From Mucilaginibacter straminoryzae (lineage in GTDB: Bacteria > Bacteroidota > Bacteroidia > Sphingobacteriales > Sphingobacteriaceae), in the NCBI RefSeq assembly GCF_022953055.1, contig NZ_JALJEJ010000004.1, positions 124,001 to 188,000 on the forward strand: DNA of 64,000 bases, read 5' to 3'. The notes under the pieces were generated by a model. It did no database searches and was not told the origin of the DNA. It saw only the letters and a list, made by a program, of their open reading frames with translations. Made by a program: the position numbers and the translations under genes. This document shows positions 40,538 to 48,412 of this stretch, piece by piece (positions within the stretch are counted from its first letter, which is position 1; every line of letters starts with the position of its first letter).

Positions 40538-41632
40538 ATGAAATGGAACTTTTTTAAGAAGCAGACAGTAGTTAGCAAGCCTAAAAAGAGTAAAGCACGT
40601 GAATGGGCCGATGCCCTTTTATTCGCCGTGGTGGCCTCTTCTATCATTCGCGGATTATTATTTTCTGCGTATGCTATTCCCTCCGGCTCTATGGAAAGTT
40701 CGCTGCTTACCGGCGATTACCTGTTTGTTAGCAAACTTAACTACGGCCCCAGGATGCCTATTACGCCAATAGCTATTCCTTTTACCGAGTCAACCGTTTT
40801 CAACAACAGCATAAAAACTTATTGGGACAAGCTGCAGCTCCCCTACTACCGTTTACCGGGCCTTTCAGAAGTAAAACGGGGCGATGTAGTGGTATTCAAC
40901 TACCCGCCAGATACGGCTAAACCGGTTGATATGCGCGTGCATTATATTAAGCGTTGCCAGGCCTTGCCCGGCGACGTGCTCACCATTGTCAACTCCCAGG
41001 TATATGCCAACGGCGTTGCCGTTAAAAATGCGCCAAAAGCACAAACCTCTTACCTGGTGGTAACCGACGGCCGACCGCTTAATCCCGAATTATTGCAGCA
41101 ACTGCACGTAGAAATATTTCGCCAGCCAACAGAAGATAGTTACGAGATGATCATCCCTAATGAGTCCTTACAGGCGGTGAAAAAGATATCTAACGTTAAA
41201 TCGATGGAAGCCGTGGTGGAACCAAAAGGCTTGTATGATCCGGGAATATTCCCACACCAGGCGCTTTACAAATGGAACCAGGATAACTTCGGTCCGCTTA
41301 CTGTTCCTAAAAAAGGCTGGAAAATCCGCCTGACGGATTCTACCGCTACGCTTTACGCAACTACCATCAGCGCGTACGAACATCATCATATTACAAAGAA
41401 AGGAAGCCAATATTTTGTAGACCAAAAACCGGCTACAGATTATACTTTCTCGCAAAACTATTACTGGATGATGGGCGATAACCGCCATAATTCAGAAGAC
41501 TCCCGCGTATGGGGTTTTGTGCCCGAAGATCACATCGTAGGTAAAGCGATGATCACCTGGATGAGTATCGATAGCACAGGAAGCTTCCTCGATAAAATTC
41601 GCTGGAACCGCATATTAAGGCCGATACATTAA
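40538..41632 (+). CDS. lepB: signal peptidase I
   Basis: 364 residues, long for the family because of an insertion in the periplasmic domain typical of Bacteroidota. A membrane anchor lies at ~26-44; AIPSGSMESSLL gives the catalytic Ser, VHYIKRCQALPGD the general-base Lys, and MMGDNRHNSEDSR is box E. It cleaves signal peptides of exported proteins at the inner membrane. A 63-residue protein gene follows 54 nt downstream behind a hairpin. Confidence 0.95.
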   Translation: MKWNFFKKQTVVSKPKKSKAREWADALLFAVVASSIIRGLLFSAYAIPSGSMESSLLTGDYLFVSKLNYGPRMPITPIAIPFTESTVFNNSIKTYWDKLQLPYYRLPGLSEVKRGDVVVFNYPPDTAKPVDMRVHYIKRCQALPGDVLTIVNSQVYANGVAVKNAPKAQTSYLVVTDGRPLNPELLQQLHVEIFRQPTEDSYEMIIPNESLQAVKKISNVKSMEAVVEPKGLYDPGIFPHQALYKWNQDNFGPLTVPKKGWKIRLTDSTATLYATTISAYEHHHITKKGSQYFVDQKPATDYTFSQNYYWMMGDNRHNSEDSRVWGFVPEDHIVGKAMITWMSIDSTGSFLDKIRWNRILRPIH

Positions 41633-41642
41633 TTGGCATAAA

Positions 41643-41696
41643 CATTCTTCATCTTCTTGGTGTTACAGCTAAATAAACCCGAGAAGATGAAGAACG
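41643..41696 (+). promoter_or_regulatory. RNA hairpin covering the start codon of the 63-residue protein
   Basis: Arms 41643-41660 and 41679-41696 pair over 18 positions with one mismatch and one G-U; the loop is 18 nt. The ATG at 41687 lies in the middle of the right arm. Without a T-run it is a poor terminator, and a role in hiding the start codon is possible. Confidence 0.5.
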
Positions 41697-41878
41697 GCTT
41701 ATTTGAATATGGCGATGCGGTAATTATAACCGCTACAGATGAAAAGGGAATTGTGAACGCACAACAGTTTAACGACGATGATGCGGTAGAAGTAAAACTG
41801 CAATCTGGCGTGATACAGCAGTTTAATACAGACGATCTGGAGTTCGACCTGGATTATCAGCCCGATACCGGCGAATGA
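41687..41878 (+). CDS. small hypothetical acidic protein (63 aa)
   Basis: Starts at the ATG giving MKNGLFEYGDAVII; TTG and GTG starts up to 30 nt upstream would extend it. The sequence is beta-rich and acidic (TDEKGIVNAQQF, DDDAVEVKLQSG, QQFNTDDLEFDLDY), resembling a small SH3-like or YodC/Hfq-sized beta-barrel fold, but no family is recognised. It lies in the transcription unit of lepB and ends exactly where the converging holA ends (stops adjacent). Confidence 0.6.
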   Translation: MKNGLFEYGDAVIITATDEKGIVNAQQFNDDDAVEVKLQSGVIQQFNTDDLEFDLDYQPDTGE

Positions 41879-42901
41879 TCAGTGCAGAATCTTGAAAAGC
41901 AGCTCTTTCATTAGCTCGCCATGCGTAGCAGCTGAATCGAGACCTTTTGTTTTCAGATCGTACTCACGCAGTAAACTGATCACCTGCATGCTTTTCCCGT
42001 AATCGTAGCTGCGGGCGGCTTGTTCATAATCCTTTACAAAGTACGGGCTAACACCCAACTCGCGCGCCACATTCTGCTGCGAGCGGTCTTTAAGATAGTG
42101 CCACTGTAAAATTTTACTGAAGTAGCTGTACAGGTTGGCCAGTATCACTACAATGGGGTTTGATTTTGGATTAGCCTCGAAGTAATTGATGATCTGGTTT
42201 GCCTTCACCACGTCTTTACGTGCAAGCGCCGCTTGCAACTCAAAAACGTTGTACTCTTTGCTGATGCCGATATTATCCTGAATCTGCTTAAGGGTGATCT
42301 CCTGCCCTTCTGCAATGTTCAGCATCAGTTTATCCAGTTCGTTGGCAATTTTAGAAAGATCGTTCCCCAGATACTCGGCAAGCATATTTGCGGCCTGCGA
42401 ACTTATCTTGTATTTCTTATCAACCACGTAACCTTCTATCCAGCCGGGAATCTTATTATCATACAACGTTGCCGATTCAAAGATCAGTCCCGTCTTTTCA
42501 ATCGCTTTATAAGCCTTCTTACGTTTATCGAATTTGCCGTACTTGTAGCAGAAAACAAGGATGGTACTTGGCAGTGGGCTTTCCAGATAGCTCTGTAAAG
42601 GATTAATGCTTTTCTTATCGTCATCATCCTTACCCCATTTCAAATCCTGCGCTTCCTTAACCAATACCACCTGGTAGTCGGCCATCATGGGGTAGCGTTT
42701 GGCCGCGTTCAGCACCGTCATCATCTCGGTATCCTTACCATACAGCACCGTTTGGTTAAAGCCCTTTTCATGTTCGGGCAGCAGCTGGTGCTCTATGTAA
42801 TCGCTTACCACGTCAATGAAATACGGCTCCTCGCCGTGTAACAGGTAAACGGGCTTATATTTACGGTTTTTAAGATCTTTAAGGATATCTGCAGCAGTCA
42901 T
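41879..42901 (-). CDS. holA: DNA polymerase III subunit delta
   Basis: 340 residues from the ATG giving MTAADILKDLKNRKYKPVYLL; a reading from 42964 adds 21 unsupported residues. VYLLHGEEPYFID (~18-30) is the HolA signature for the clamp-loader delta subunit, followed by degenerate AAA+ features and the helical collar domain from ~210 (YNVFELQAALARKDVVKA). It opens the beta clamp as part of the clamp loader. Divergent from the HsdR_N-like gene. Confidence 0.92.
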   Translation of the reverse strand: MTAADILKDLKNRKYKPVYLLHGEEPYFIDVVSDYIEHQLLPEHEKGFNQTVLYGKDTEMMTVLNAAKRYPMMADYQVVLVKEAQDLKWGKDDDDKKSINPLQSYLESPLPSTILVFCYKYGKFDKRKKAYKAIEKTGLIFESATLYDNKIPGWIEGYVVDKKYKISSQAANMLAEYLGNDLSKIANELDKLMLNIAEGQEITLKQIQDNIGISKEYNVFELQAALARKDVVKANQIINYFEANPKSNPIVVILANLYSYFSKILQWHYLKDRSQQNVARELGVSPYFVKDYEQAARSYDYGKSMQVISLLREYDLKTKGLDSAATHGELMKELLFKILH

Positions 42902-42990
42902 ACCAATCTGGTGCAAATTACAAATAATGCAGGTAGGTTGTGCAGCTTTCCTAAATTTTAACATCCCCGTCCGGGTGCTGGTTTTTAGCT

Positions 42991-42998
42991 TAACTTTG
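42991..42998 (+). promoter_or_regulatory. -7 element (TAACTTTG) of the HsdR_N-like gene
   Basis: Exact TAnnTTTG, 5 nt before the GTG start codon at 43004. Confidence 0.55.
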
Positions 42999-43003
42999 CC
43001 TTC

Positions 43004-43456
43004 GTGAGCGTATTGCAGCCCCTTAATTTACCACCCTATCCTTTTAAAATAAGGGATGACGGAAGCCGTCTGCTGCTGTTTGACGAGATCAGGAAGAAAG
43101 AACTGGTTTTAACACCAGAAGAATGGGTACGTCAACATTTCGTACAGTACCTGATCAATCAAAAAGGCTACCCCAAAACGCTGATCAAATTAGAAGGCGG
43201 ATTGAAACTGAACGGACTGGCCAAACGGTCGGACATTGTGGTTTACAATTCGCTTGGTGAGAAAATTCTACTGGTAGAATGCAAAGCCCCTGGGGTGAAG
43301 ATAGACCAGCAGGTTTTCGACCAGGCGGCAAGATATAACATGGTACACCGGTTGCCGCTGCTTGCCGTAACCAATGGCCTCAGTCATTATTATTGCCGGA
43401 TTGATTTTAGTGAAGAACGCTATGCTTTTTTGCCCGAACTGCCCGCTTACCGGTAA
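43004..43456 (+). CDS. HsdR N-terminal-like PD-(D/E)xK nuclease domain protein
   Basis: 150 residues from GTG. The domain (LTPEEWVRQHFVQYLI, RSDIVVYN, ILLVECKAPGV) is the type I restriction HsdR N-terminal nuclease fold with catalytic Asp and the ExK pair. There are no helicase, HsdM or HsdS parts, and the neighbours are housekeeping genes, so it is probably a stand-alone nuclease-like protein and not part of a restriction system. It is widespread as a single gene next to holA-like genes in the phylum as far as I recall. It converges with the histidine kinase gene without a gap. Confidence 0.88.
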   Translation: MSVLQPLNLPPYPFKIRDDGSRLLLFDEIRKKELVLTPEEWVRQHFVQYLINQKGYPKTLIKLEGGLKLNGLAKRSDIVVYNSLGEKILLVECKAPGVKIDQQVFDQAARYNMVHRLPLLAVTNGLSHYYCRIDFSEERYAFLPELPAYR

Positions 43457-45298
43457 TTAGGCTACGGTGGTTAGTTCCAGCATCTTATCGCGCAGGTCTT
43501 CCGGCTTAAATGGTTTAGAGATATAATCATTCATACCCGCGCTAAAAATCTGTTCGCGGATGTCTACCAGCGCAGATGCGGTAAGCGCGACTATTGGCAC
43601 GTTAGATTTGCGGCTGTCCGGCAGCTTCCTTATTTCTTTTGAAGCATCAAAGCCATTCATTACCGGCATTTGAAGGTCCATCAGTATAATATCGAAATTA
43701 CCATATTGCACCAGTTCAACTGCCCGTGCACCGTTCTCTGCAAACGTAGGCGTAATATCCCACTTAGAAAGCAGCTTCTTCATCAGCATCACGTTCACCG
43801 GGTTATCCTCTGCAATAAGCACCTTAATTTCACTTAACACACCTGCTGACTGTTCTGCCGTAGGTACAGGAGCGGGTTCCACCTGCTGCTTTGCTTGTAT
43901 TTGCTGTACCACCGGCTTTTTAACCTCCTGATCTGTGGGCACCGGGAATTGCATATTGAATGAGAATTCAGACCCCACGTTCACCTTGGTATCCACATAC
44001 ATATTTACGCCCTGCAGTTCCAGCAATTGTTTTACAATAGCCAGTCCTAAACCGGTGCCGCCATACTGCCGGGTAATGGTCATGGATTCCTGCGCAAAAG
44101 GCTGGAAGATGTTCGCCAGGTTTTCTTTCTTAATACCAATACCGGTATCCTTAATCGAAAAACTAATGGTGATGGTATTGTGACGATCTTCTATACAGGC
44201 TGCCTTCACCCAAATGTTACCCTTATCGGTAAACTTAATGGCATTGCTCACCAGGTTAAAGATTACCTGCGTTAACCGCGTAGGGTCACCAATGATGGTC
44301 CTATGTTTTAGCGATTCGTCTATCTGCAAATGAAAATTCAAGCCTTTCTCATTTGCTTTGATATTCTGGCTTCCGCAGATGTTGTGCAGCAATTCGGCCA
44401 GGTTAAAACGGATATTCTCGAACTCTAACTTACCCGACTCGATCTTGTTAAAGTCGAGCACGTCATTCACAATAGCCAACAAGTTGCTGGCAGAAAACTT
44501 CAATATTTCCAGGTTCTCTTTCTGATCATGGCGTGGGTTGTTCATCATCAGCAAGTTGGACATACCAATCACTGCGTTCAGCGGGGTACGAATCTCGTGC
44601 GACATGGTCGACAGGAATTCAGACTTCGCCTGCGATGATTTCTCTGCTTTATTGATCGCACTTTCCATCTGCGCGTTCAATTGCGATTGCTTCTCGCTGG
44701 TTTGCTTCAGCTGCCTGATGTTCTTTAAAAAAGCGCCGTAAAAATGGCTGTGGATGAAAATGATCAGGATGAAATTGGCCAATACGGCAATGATGGTCAC
44801 AGAATCATCTACCTTTTCTGGCTTGAAGTTGATGATGTAACCGCTGTGGTATTCCAGCACCATAAAGGCCAGCACCGGGATGATATTTACCAGTGAGTAA
44901 AACAAGCCGAAACTTTGGCCCAACATGTAAAAGCTAAACAGTACGATGATCAGGATGAGCTGTAGGGTAACCAGGTTTACGGTCTGCAACACCACGTACA
45001 CATTTGCCAGGTTAGCAACGGTGATCAGGATGAGCAGTACATGCGCAATACGCCGCCAATCTGCACGCCAGGTTAAGTATTTAAAAAGGGCTAACAGGAT
45101 AAGTGAAGCCCCCTGTGCCATATATAAAGAAAGATTGCTTCCCTGTGCACCGAAAGTAATCATCAACGCAATTACCGCAATAAAAGCCAGCCATAAGCCA
45201 TAATAAAGCAGGCGAATACGGGCAACGTCGAGAATCGAATGATCCTTGCGTATGATCTGCTTTAACGATAAATTTAAAAAACCTGGTTTATGCGACAT
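43457..45298 (-). CDS. hybrid sensor histidine kinase/response regulator
   Basis: 613 residues. Six membrane helices (~30-205) without a periplasmic domain, a coiled coil, HisKA with FLSTMSHEIRTPLN (phospho-His ~235), HATPase with NLVSNAIKF, DTGIGI and GGTGLGLAI, a Gln/Pro linker and a C-terminal receiver (VLIAEDNPVNVML, phospho-Asp in IILMDLQMP). Signal likely sensed in or near the membrane. No DNA-binding domain, so the phosphate should pass to another protein. No obvious partner beside it. Confidence 0.93.
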   Translation of the reverse strand: MSHKPGFLNLSLKQIIRKDHSILDVARIRLLYYGLWLAFIAVIALMITFGAQGSNLSLYMAQGASLILLALFKYLTWRADWRRIAHVLLILITVANLANVYVVLQTVNLVTLQLILIIVLFSFYMLGQSFGLFYSLVNIIPVLAFMVLEYHSGYIINFKPEKVDDSVTIIAVLANFILIIFIHSHFYGAFLKNIRQLKQTSEKQSQLNAQMESAINKAEKSSQAKSEFLSTMSHEIRTPLNAVIGMSNLLMMNNPRHDQKENLEILKFSASNLLAIVNDVLDFNKIESGKLEFENIRFNLAELLHNICGSQNIKANEKGLNFHLQIDESLKHRTIIGDPTRLTQVIFNLVSNAIKFTDKGNIWVKAACIEDRHNTITISFSIKDTGIGIKKENLANIFQPFAQESMTITRQYGGTGLGLAIVKQLLELQGVNMYVDTKVNVGSEFSFNMQFPVPTDQEVKKPVVQQIQAKQQVEPAPVPTAEQSAGVLSEIKVLIAEDNPVNVMLMKKLLSKWDITPTFAENGARAVELVQYGNFDIILMDLQMPVMNGFDASKEIRKLPDSRKSNVPIVALTASALVDIREQIFSAGMNDYISKPFKPEDLRDKMLELTTVA

Positions 45299-45390
45299 AT
45301 TGGCCGATGCAAAAGGGAGCTAACCTTAAAAATAGCGGAATAATGTTACGATAACAAGGTCCACTATTTTTAAGCATTAACTATTTGCAA

Positions 45391-48060
45391 TTAGCCTGCC
45401 AAAACGTTCAGATTTTCTTCGATGGCTTTTATTTTGGCTTCTGCATCGGCGCGTTTGCGCTGCTCATTCTCTACAATCTCTGGTTTGGCATTCTGCACAA
45501 AACGCTCGTTGCTTAACTTGGCGTTTACAGATTTAAGGAAGCCATGCAGGTATTCCAGTTCTTTTTGCAAACGTTCACGTTCGGCATCTACATCTATATT
45601 TTCGTTCAGCGGCACGTAGAACTCGTCTGTAAGTACCATAAAGCCTGCCGCCCCGGCAACCTGTTCTGACACCATGCTTACCTCGCTGATGTTTCCGAGC
45701 TTGCAGATCATTTCTTTATAAGCCGGATAGTCGACAACCGAATTATGACGGATATTTAATTCCAGCGCATCTTTCGGAGAGATCTGTTTGGTGTTCCTGA
45801 TATTTCTGATACCCGAGATTACCTGCTTAATTGCTTCAACCTCTTGTAAAACCTGTGGATTAATTTCTACAAAAACGGGCATTTTCGCCACAATACAACA
45901 GTCCATTTCCGCACGGGTTCCGAAGATCTCGTCGTGCCATAGCTCCTCGGTAAGGAAAGGCATAAATGGATGCAACAGCTTTAAAATATCTTCAAAAAAG
46001 GATACGGTAGCTTTATACGTTTGCTGATCGATGGGCTGCTGGTAACCCGGCTTCACCATCTCCAGGTACCATGCGCAAAAATCGTCCCATACAAGTTTAT
46101 AAGTGGCCATCAGCGCTTCTGATAGGCGGTACTGGCCGAAGTTATCGTTAATTTCCTGCAGTGCTTCGCTGAACCGGCTGCTAAACCAGTTCACCGCTTT
46201 ATCATTTACAAAAGGAAGGCTTTCATCTACAGACCATCCCTTTACCAGCCTGAACGCGTTCCACACTTTGTTAGCGAAGTTACGGCCCTGTTCGCAATAG
46301 CTTTCGTCGAACATCAGGTCGTTACCTGCCGGTGAAGAAAGTAGGATACCTACACGAACGCCGTCTGCACCATACTTTTCTATCAGTCCAAGCGGGTCGG
46401 GCGAGTTGCCTAAAGATTTAGACATTTTACGGCCCAACTTATCCCGTACAATACCGGTCAGGTACACGTTTGTAAAAGGTTTCTTTCCGCGGAATTCGTG
46501 CCCGGCCATAATCATCCGGGCCACCCAGAAGAATAAAATCTCCGGCGCGGTTACCAGGTCATTTGTCGGATAGTAATAGTTGATGTCTGCACCGTCCGGG
46601 TTTTTAAAGCCATCAAATACAGATATTGGCCACAACCATGAAGAGAACCAGGTATCTACCACGTCTTCTTCCTGGCTGATGGATTGATAAGCAATACCTG
46701 CTTTCTCAAATTCGGTTTTCGCCTCTGCTTCGGTTTTGGCTACCACCCATTGGCCTTTCTCGTTATACCAGGCCGGTATGCGCTGCCCCCACCATAGCTG
46801 GCGGCTGATACACCAGTCCTGAACGTTTTCCATCCAGTGGCGATAGGTATTCACAAACTTATCGGGGATCAGTTTTACCTCGCCATCTAACACATAACCC
46901 AGCGCTGGCTTAGCCATTTCGCCCATTTTACAAAACCACTGCATAGAAAGTCGCGGCTCGATAACAGCGTCAGTACGTTCAGAAAAACCGATCTGCGATT
47001 TATAATCTTCTACTTTCTCCAGCGAACCGGCTTCTTCCAGCAATACGGCTATTTTCTTACGCGCCGCAAAGCGGTCTTCGCCTACCAGTATCTGCGCCTT
47101 CTCATTCAGGGTACCGTCATCATTCAGGATATCGATCACTTCCAGGTGATGTTTCTGGCCGAGCTGATAATCGTTCAGATCGTGCGCCGGTGTAACTTTC
47201 AAACAACCGGTACCAAATTCCATCTCTACGTATTCGTCTTCAATGATCGGTATTTCGCGGTTGATCAGCGGGATCATCGCTTTCCTACCTTTCAAATGCG
47301 TATAACGCGGATCGTTCGGGTTGATACAAATAGCCGAGTCCGCCATGATCGTTTCCGGACGGGTGGTGGCGATGATGAGGTAGTTGCGAGTTACAAGTTG
47401 CGAGTTGTCAGTATTTTCATCACTGGTAGCTGGCAACTGGTCACCCGCAATCTCATACCTTATATAATAAAGTTTCTGATTTACCTCTTTGCGGATTACT
47501 TCTTCGTCAGAAACCGCAGTTTTCCCCTGCGGGTCCCAGTTTACCATCCGCACACCACGGTAGATCCATCCTTTTTTATACAGGTGGATAAAGGTATCAA
47601 TTACCGCTTCAGACAGATCATCCTCCATGGTAAAGCGGGTACGGTCCCAATCGCAGGAAGCACCCAGTTTTTTCAGCTGATCAAGGATGATACCGCCATA
47701 CTTCTCTTTCCACTCCCAGGCATACTTCAAGAATTCTTCTCGGGTAAGGTCTTTCTTGCTGATACCTTGCTCTTTCAGCATCGCCACTACTTTAGCTTCG
47801 GTCGCGATACTGGCATGGTCTGTACCTGGTACCCAGCACGCATTTTTCCCCTGCATACGGGCACGGCGGATCAGTACATCCTGTATGGTATTATTTAACA
47901 TATGTCCCATGTGCAGCACCCCGGTGACGTTTGGCGGCGGGATGACGATGGTGTAAGGCTCGCGTTCGTCCGGTACAGAACGGAAAAATTTATGCGTTAA
48001 CCAGTAACTATACCACTTGTCTTCTGCTTCTTTGGGTTGATATGTTTTTGAAATACTCAT
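45391..48060 (-). CDS. valS: valyl-tRNA synthetase with a 21-residue repeat-derived insertion
   Basis: 889 residues from the ATG giving MSISKTYQPKEAEDKWY. HIGH-type motif HMGHML (~50), editing domain (~165-390), KMSKS at ~545, anticodon-binding domain and C-terminal coiled coil are all present. It charges tRNA-Val. At the entry of the editing domain, between IRYEIAG and YLIIATTRPET, the protein has an extra stretch (DQLPATSDENTDNSQLVTRN) encoded by nine consecutive 7-bp units at 47379-47441. The length, 63 nt, keeps the frame. The -7 element TATTTTTG ends 6 nt before the ATG. Confidence 0.95.
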   Translation of the reverse strand: MSISKTYQPKEAEDKWYSYWLTHKFFRSVPDEREPYTIVIPPPNVTGVLHMGHMLNNTIQDVLIRRARMQGKNACWVPGTDHASIATEAKVVAMLKEQGISKKDLTREEFLKYAWEWKEKYGGIILDQLKKLGASCDWDRTRFTMEDDLSEAVIDTFIHLYKKGWIYRGVRMVNWDPQGKTAVSDEEVIRKEVNQKLYYIRYEIAGDQLPATSDENTDNSQLVTRNYLIIATTRPETIMADSAICINPNDPRYTHLKGRKAMIPLINREIPIIEDEYVEMEFGTGCLKVTPAHDLNDYQLGQKHHLEVIDILNDDGTLNEKAQILVGEDRFAARKKIAVLLEEAGSLEKVEDYKSQIGFSERTDAVIEPRLSMQWFCKMGEMAKPALGYVLDGEVKLIPDKFVNTYRHWMENVQDWCISRQLWWGQRIPAWYNEKGQWVVAKTEAEAKTEFEKAGIAYQSISQEEDVVDTWFSSWLWPISVFDGFKNPDGADINYYYPTNDLVTAPEILFFWVARMIMAGHEFRGKKPFTNVYLTGIVRDKLGRKMSKSLGNSPDPLGLIEKYGADGVRVGILLSSPAGNDLMFDESYCEQGRNFANKVWNAFRLVKGWSVDESLPFVNDKAVNWFSSRFSEALQEINDNFGQYRLSEALMATYKLVWDDFCAWYLEMVKPGYQQPIDQQTYKATVSFFEDILKLLHPFMPFLTEELWHDEIFGTRAEMDCCIVAKMPVFVEINPQVLQEVEAIKQVISGIRNIRNTKQISPKDALELNIRHNSVVDYPAYKEMICKLGNISEVSMVSEQVAGAAGFMVLTDEFYVPLNENIDVDAERERLQKELEYLHGFLKSVNAKLSNERFVQNAKPEIVENEQRKRADAEAKIKAIEENLNVLAG
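47379..47441 (-). repeat. heptamer array inside valS (nine units, in frame)
   Basis: On the coding strand the units read ACCAGTT, GCCAGCT, ACCAGTG, ATGAAAA, TACTGAC, AACTCGC, AACTTGT, AACTCGC, AACTACC. The first three and the last four are two related groups. 9 x 7 = 63 nt = 21 codons. This is the only one of the six arrays that lies in coding sequence. Confidence 0.7.
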
Positions 48061-48066
48061 AAGCTG

Positions 48067-48074
48067 CAAAAATA
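48067..48074 (-). promoter_or_regulatory. -7 element (TATTTTTG) of valS
   Basis: Minus-strand TATTTTTG fits TAnnTTTG and ends 6 nt before the valS ATG. Confidence 0.55.
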
Positions 48075-48090
48075 AGGTTTTGTACCGAGA

Positions 48091-48226
48091 GTCCATAGAT
48101 GATAGACCGTGGACGATGGATAAAAGACTAAAGACGACTATGGACCATAGACGATGGACAATAGATCATCGACTACAACCTATCTACTATAGATTATGTA
48201 TAACAAACGATGGACTATGGTCTATT
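48091..48226. repeat. long heptamer array (GACNATR), about 19 units
   Basis: In 7-bp register: GTCCATA, GATGATA, GACCGTG, GACGATG, GATAAAA, GACTAAA, (GAC), GACTATG, GACCATA, GACGATG, GACAATA, GATCATC, GACTACA, then weaker units, and AACGATG, GACTATG, GTCTATT at the end. It lies in the 352-nt gap between the divergent valS and M13 peptidase genes; the rest of that gap (48227-48412) shows nothing else definite. Confidence 0.75.
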
Positions 48227-48412
48227 AGCCAATCCCAAGTCCCACAAAATTTTTACACTTGTTTTATTCCTCTTTTAATATTTAAAAATGCGTTTAGAAG
48301 CCTTAACGAAATATTTTTCGGGCCTTGCTACAATTCGCGTCCCTCGCCACAGACTTTTCTCTTGCACAGCACCTTAATATTTTATTAACTTCAAATTTTC
48401 TTTAAATAATTC

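Noticed and set aside
43004-43456. Part of a type I restriction-modification system
   Set aside because: Only the nuclease-like N-terminal domain exists, 150 residues with complete ends; no helicase, HsdM or HsdS, and housekeeping neighbours.
47146-47898. 250-codon frame opposite valS
   Set aside because: It is antisense to a complete valS with all motifs; no independent support.
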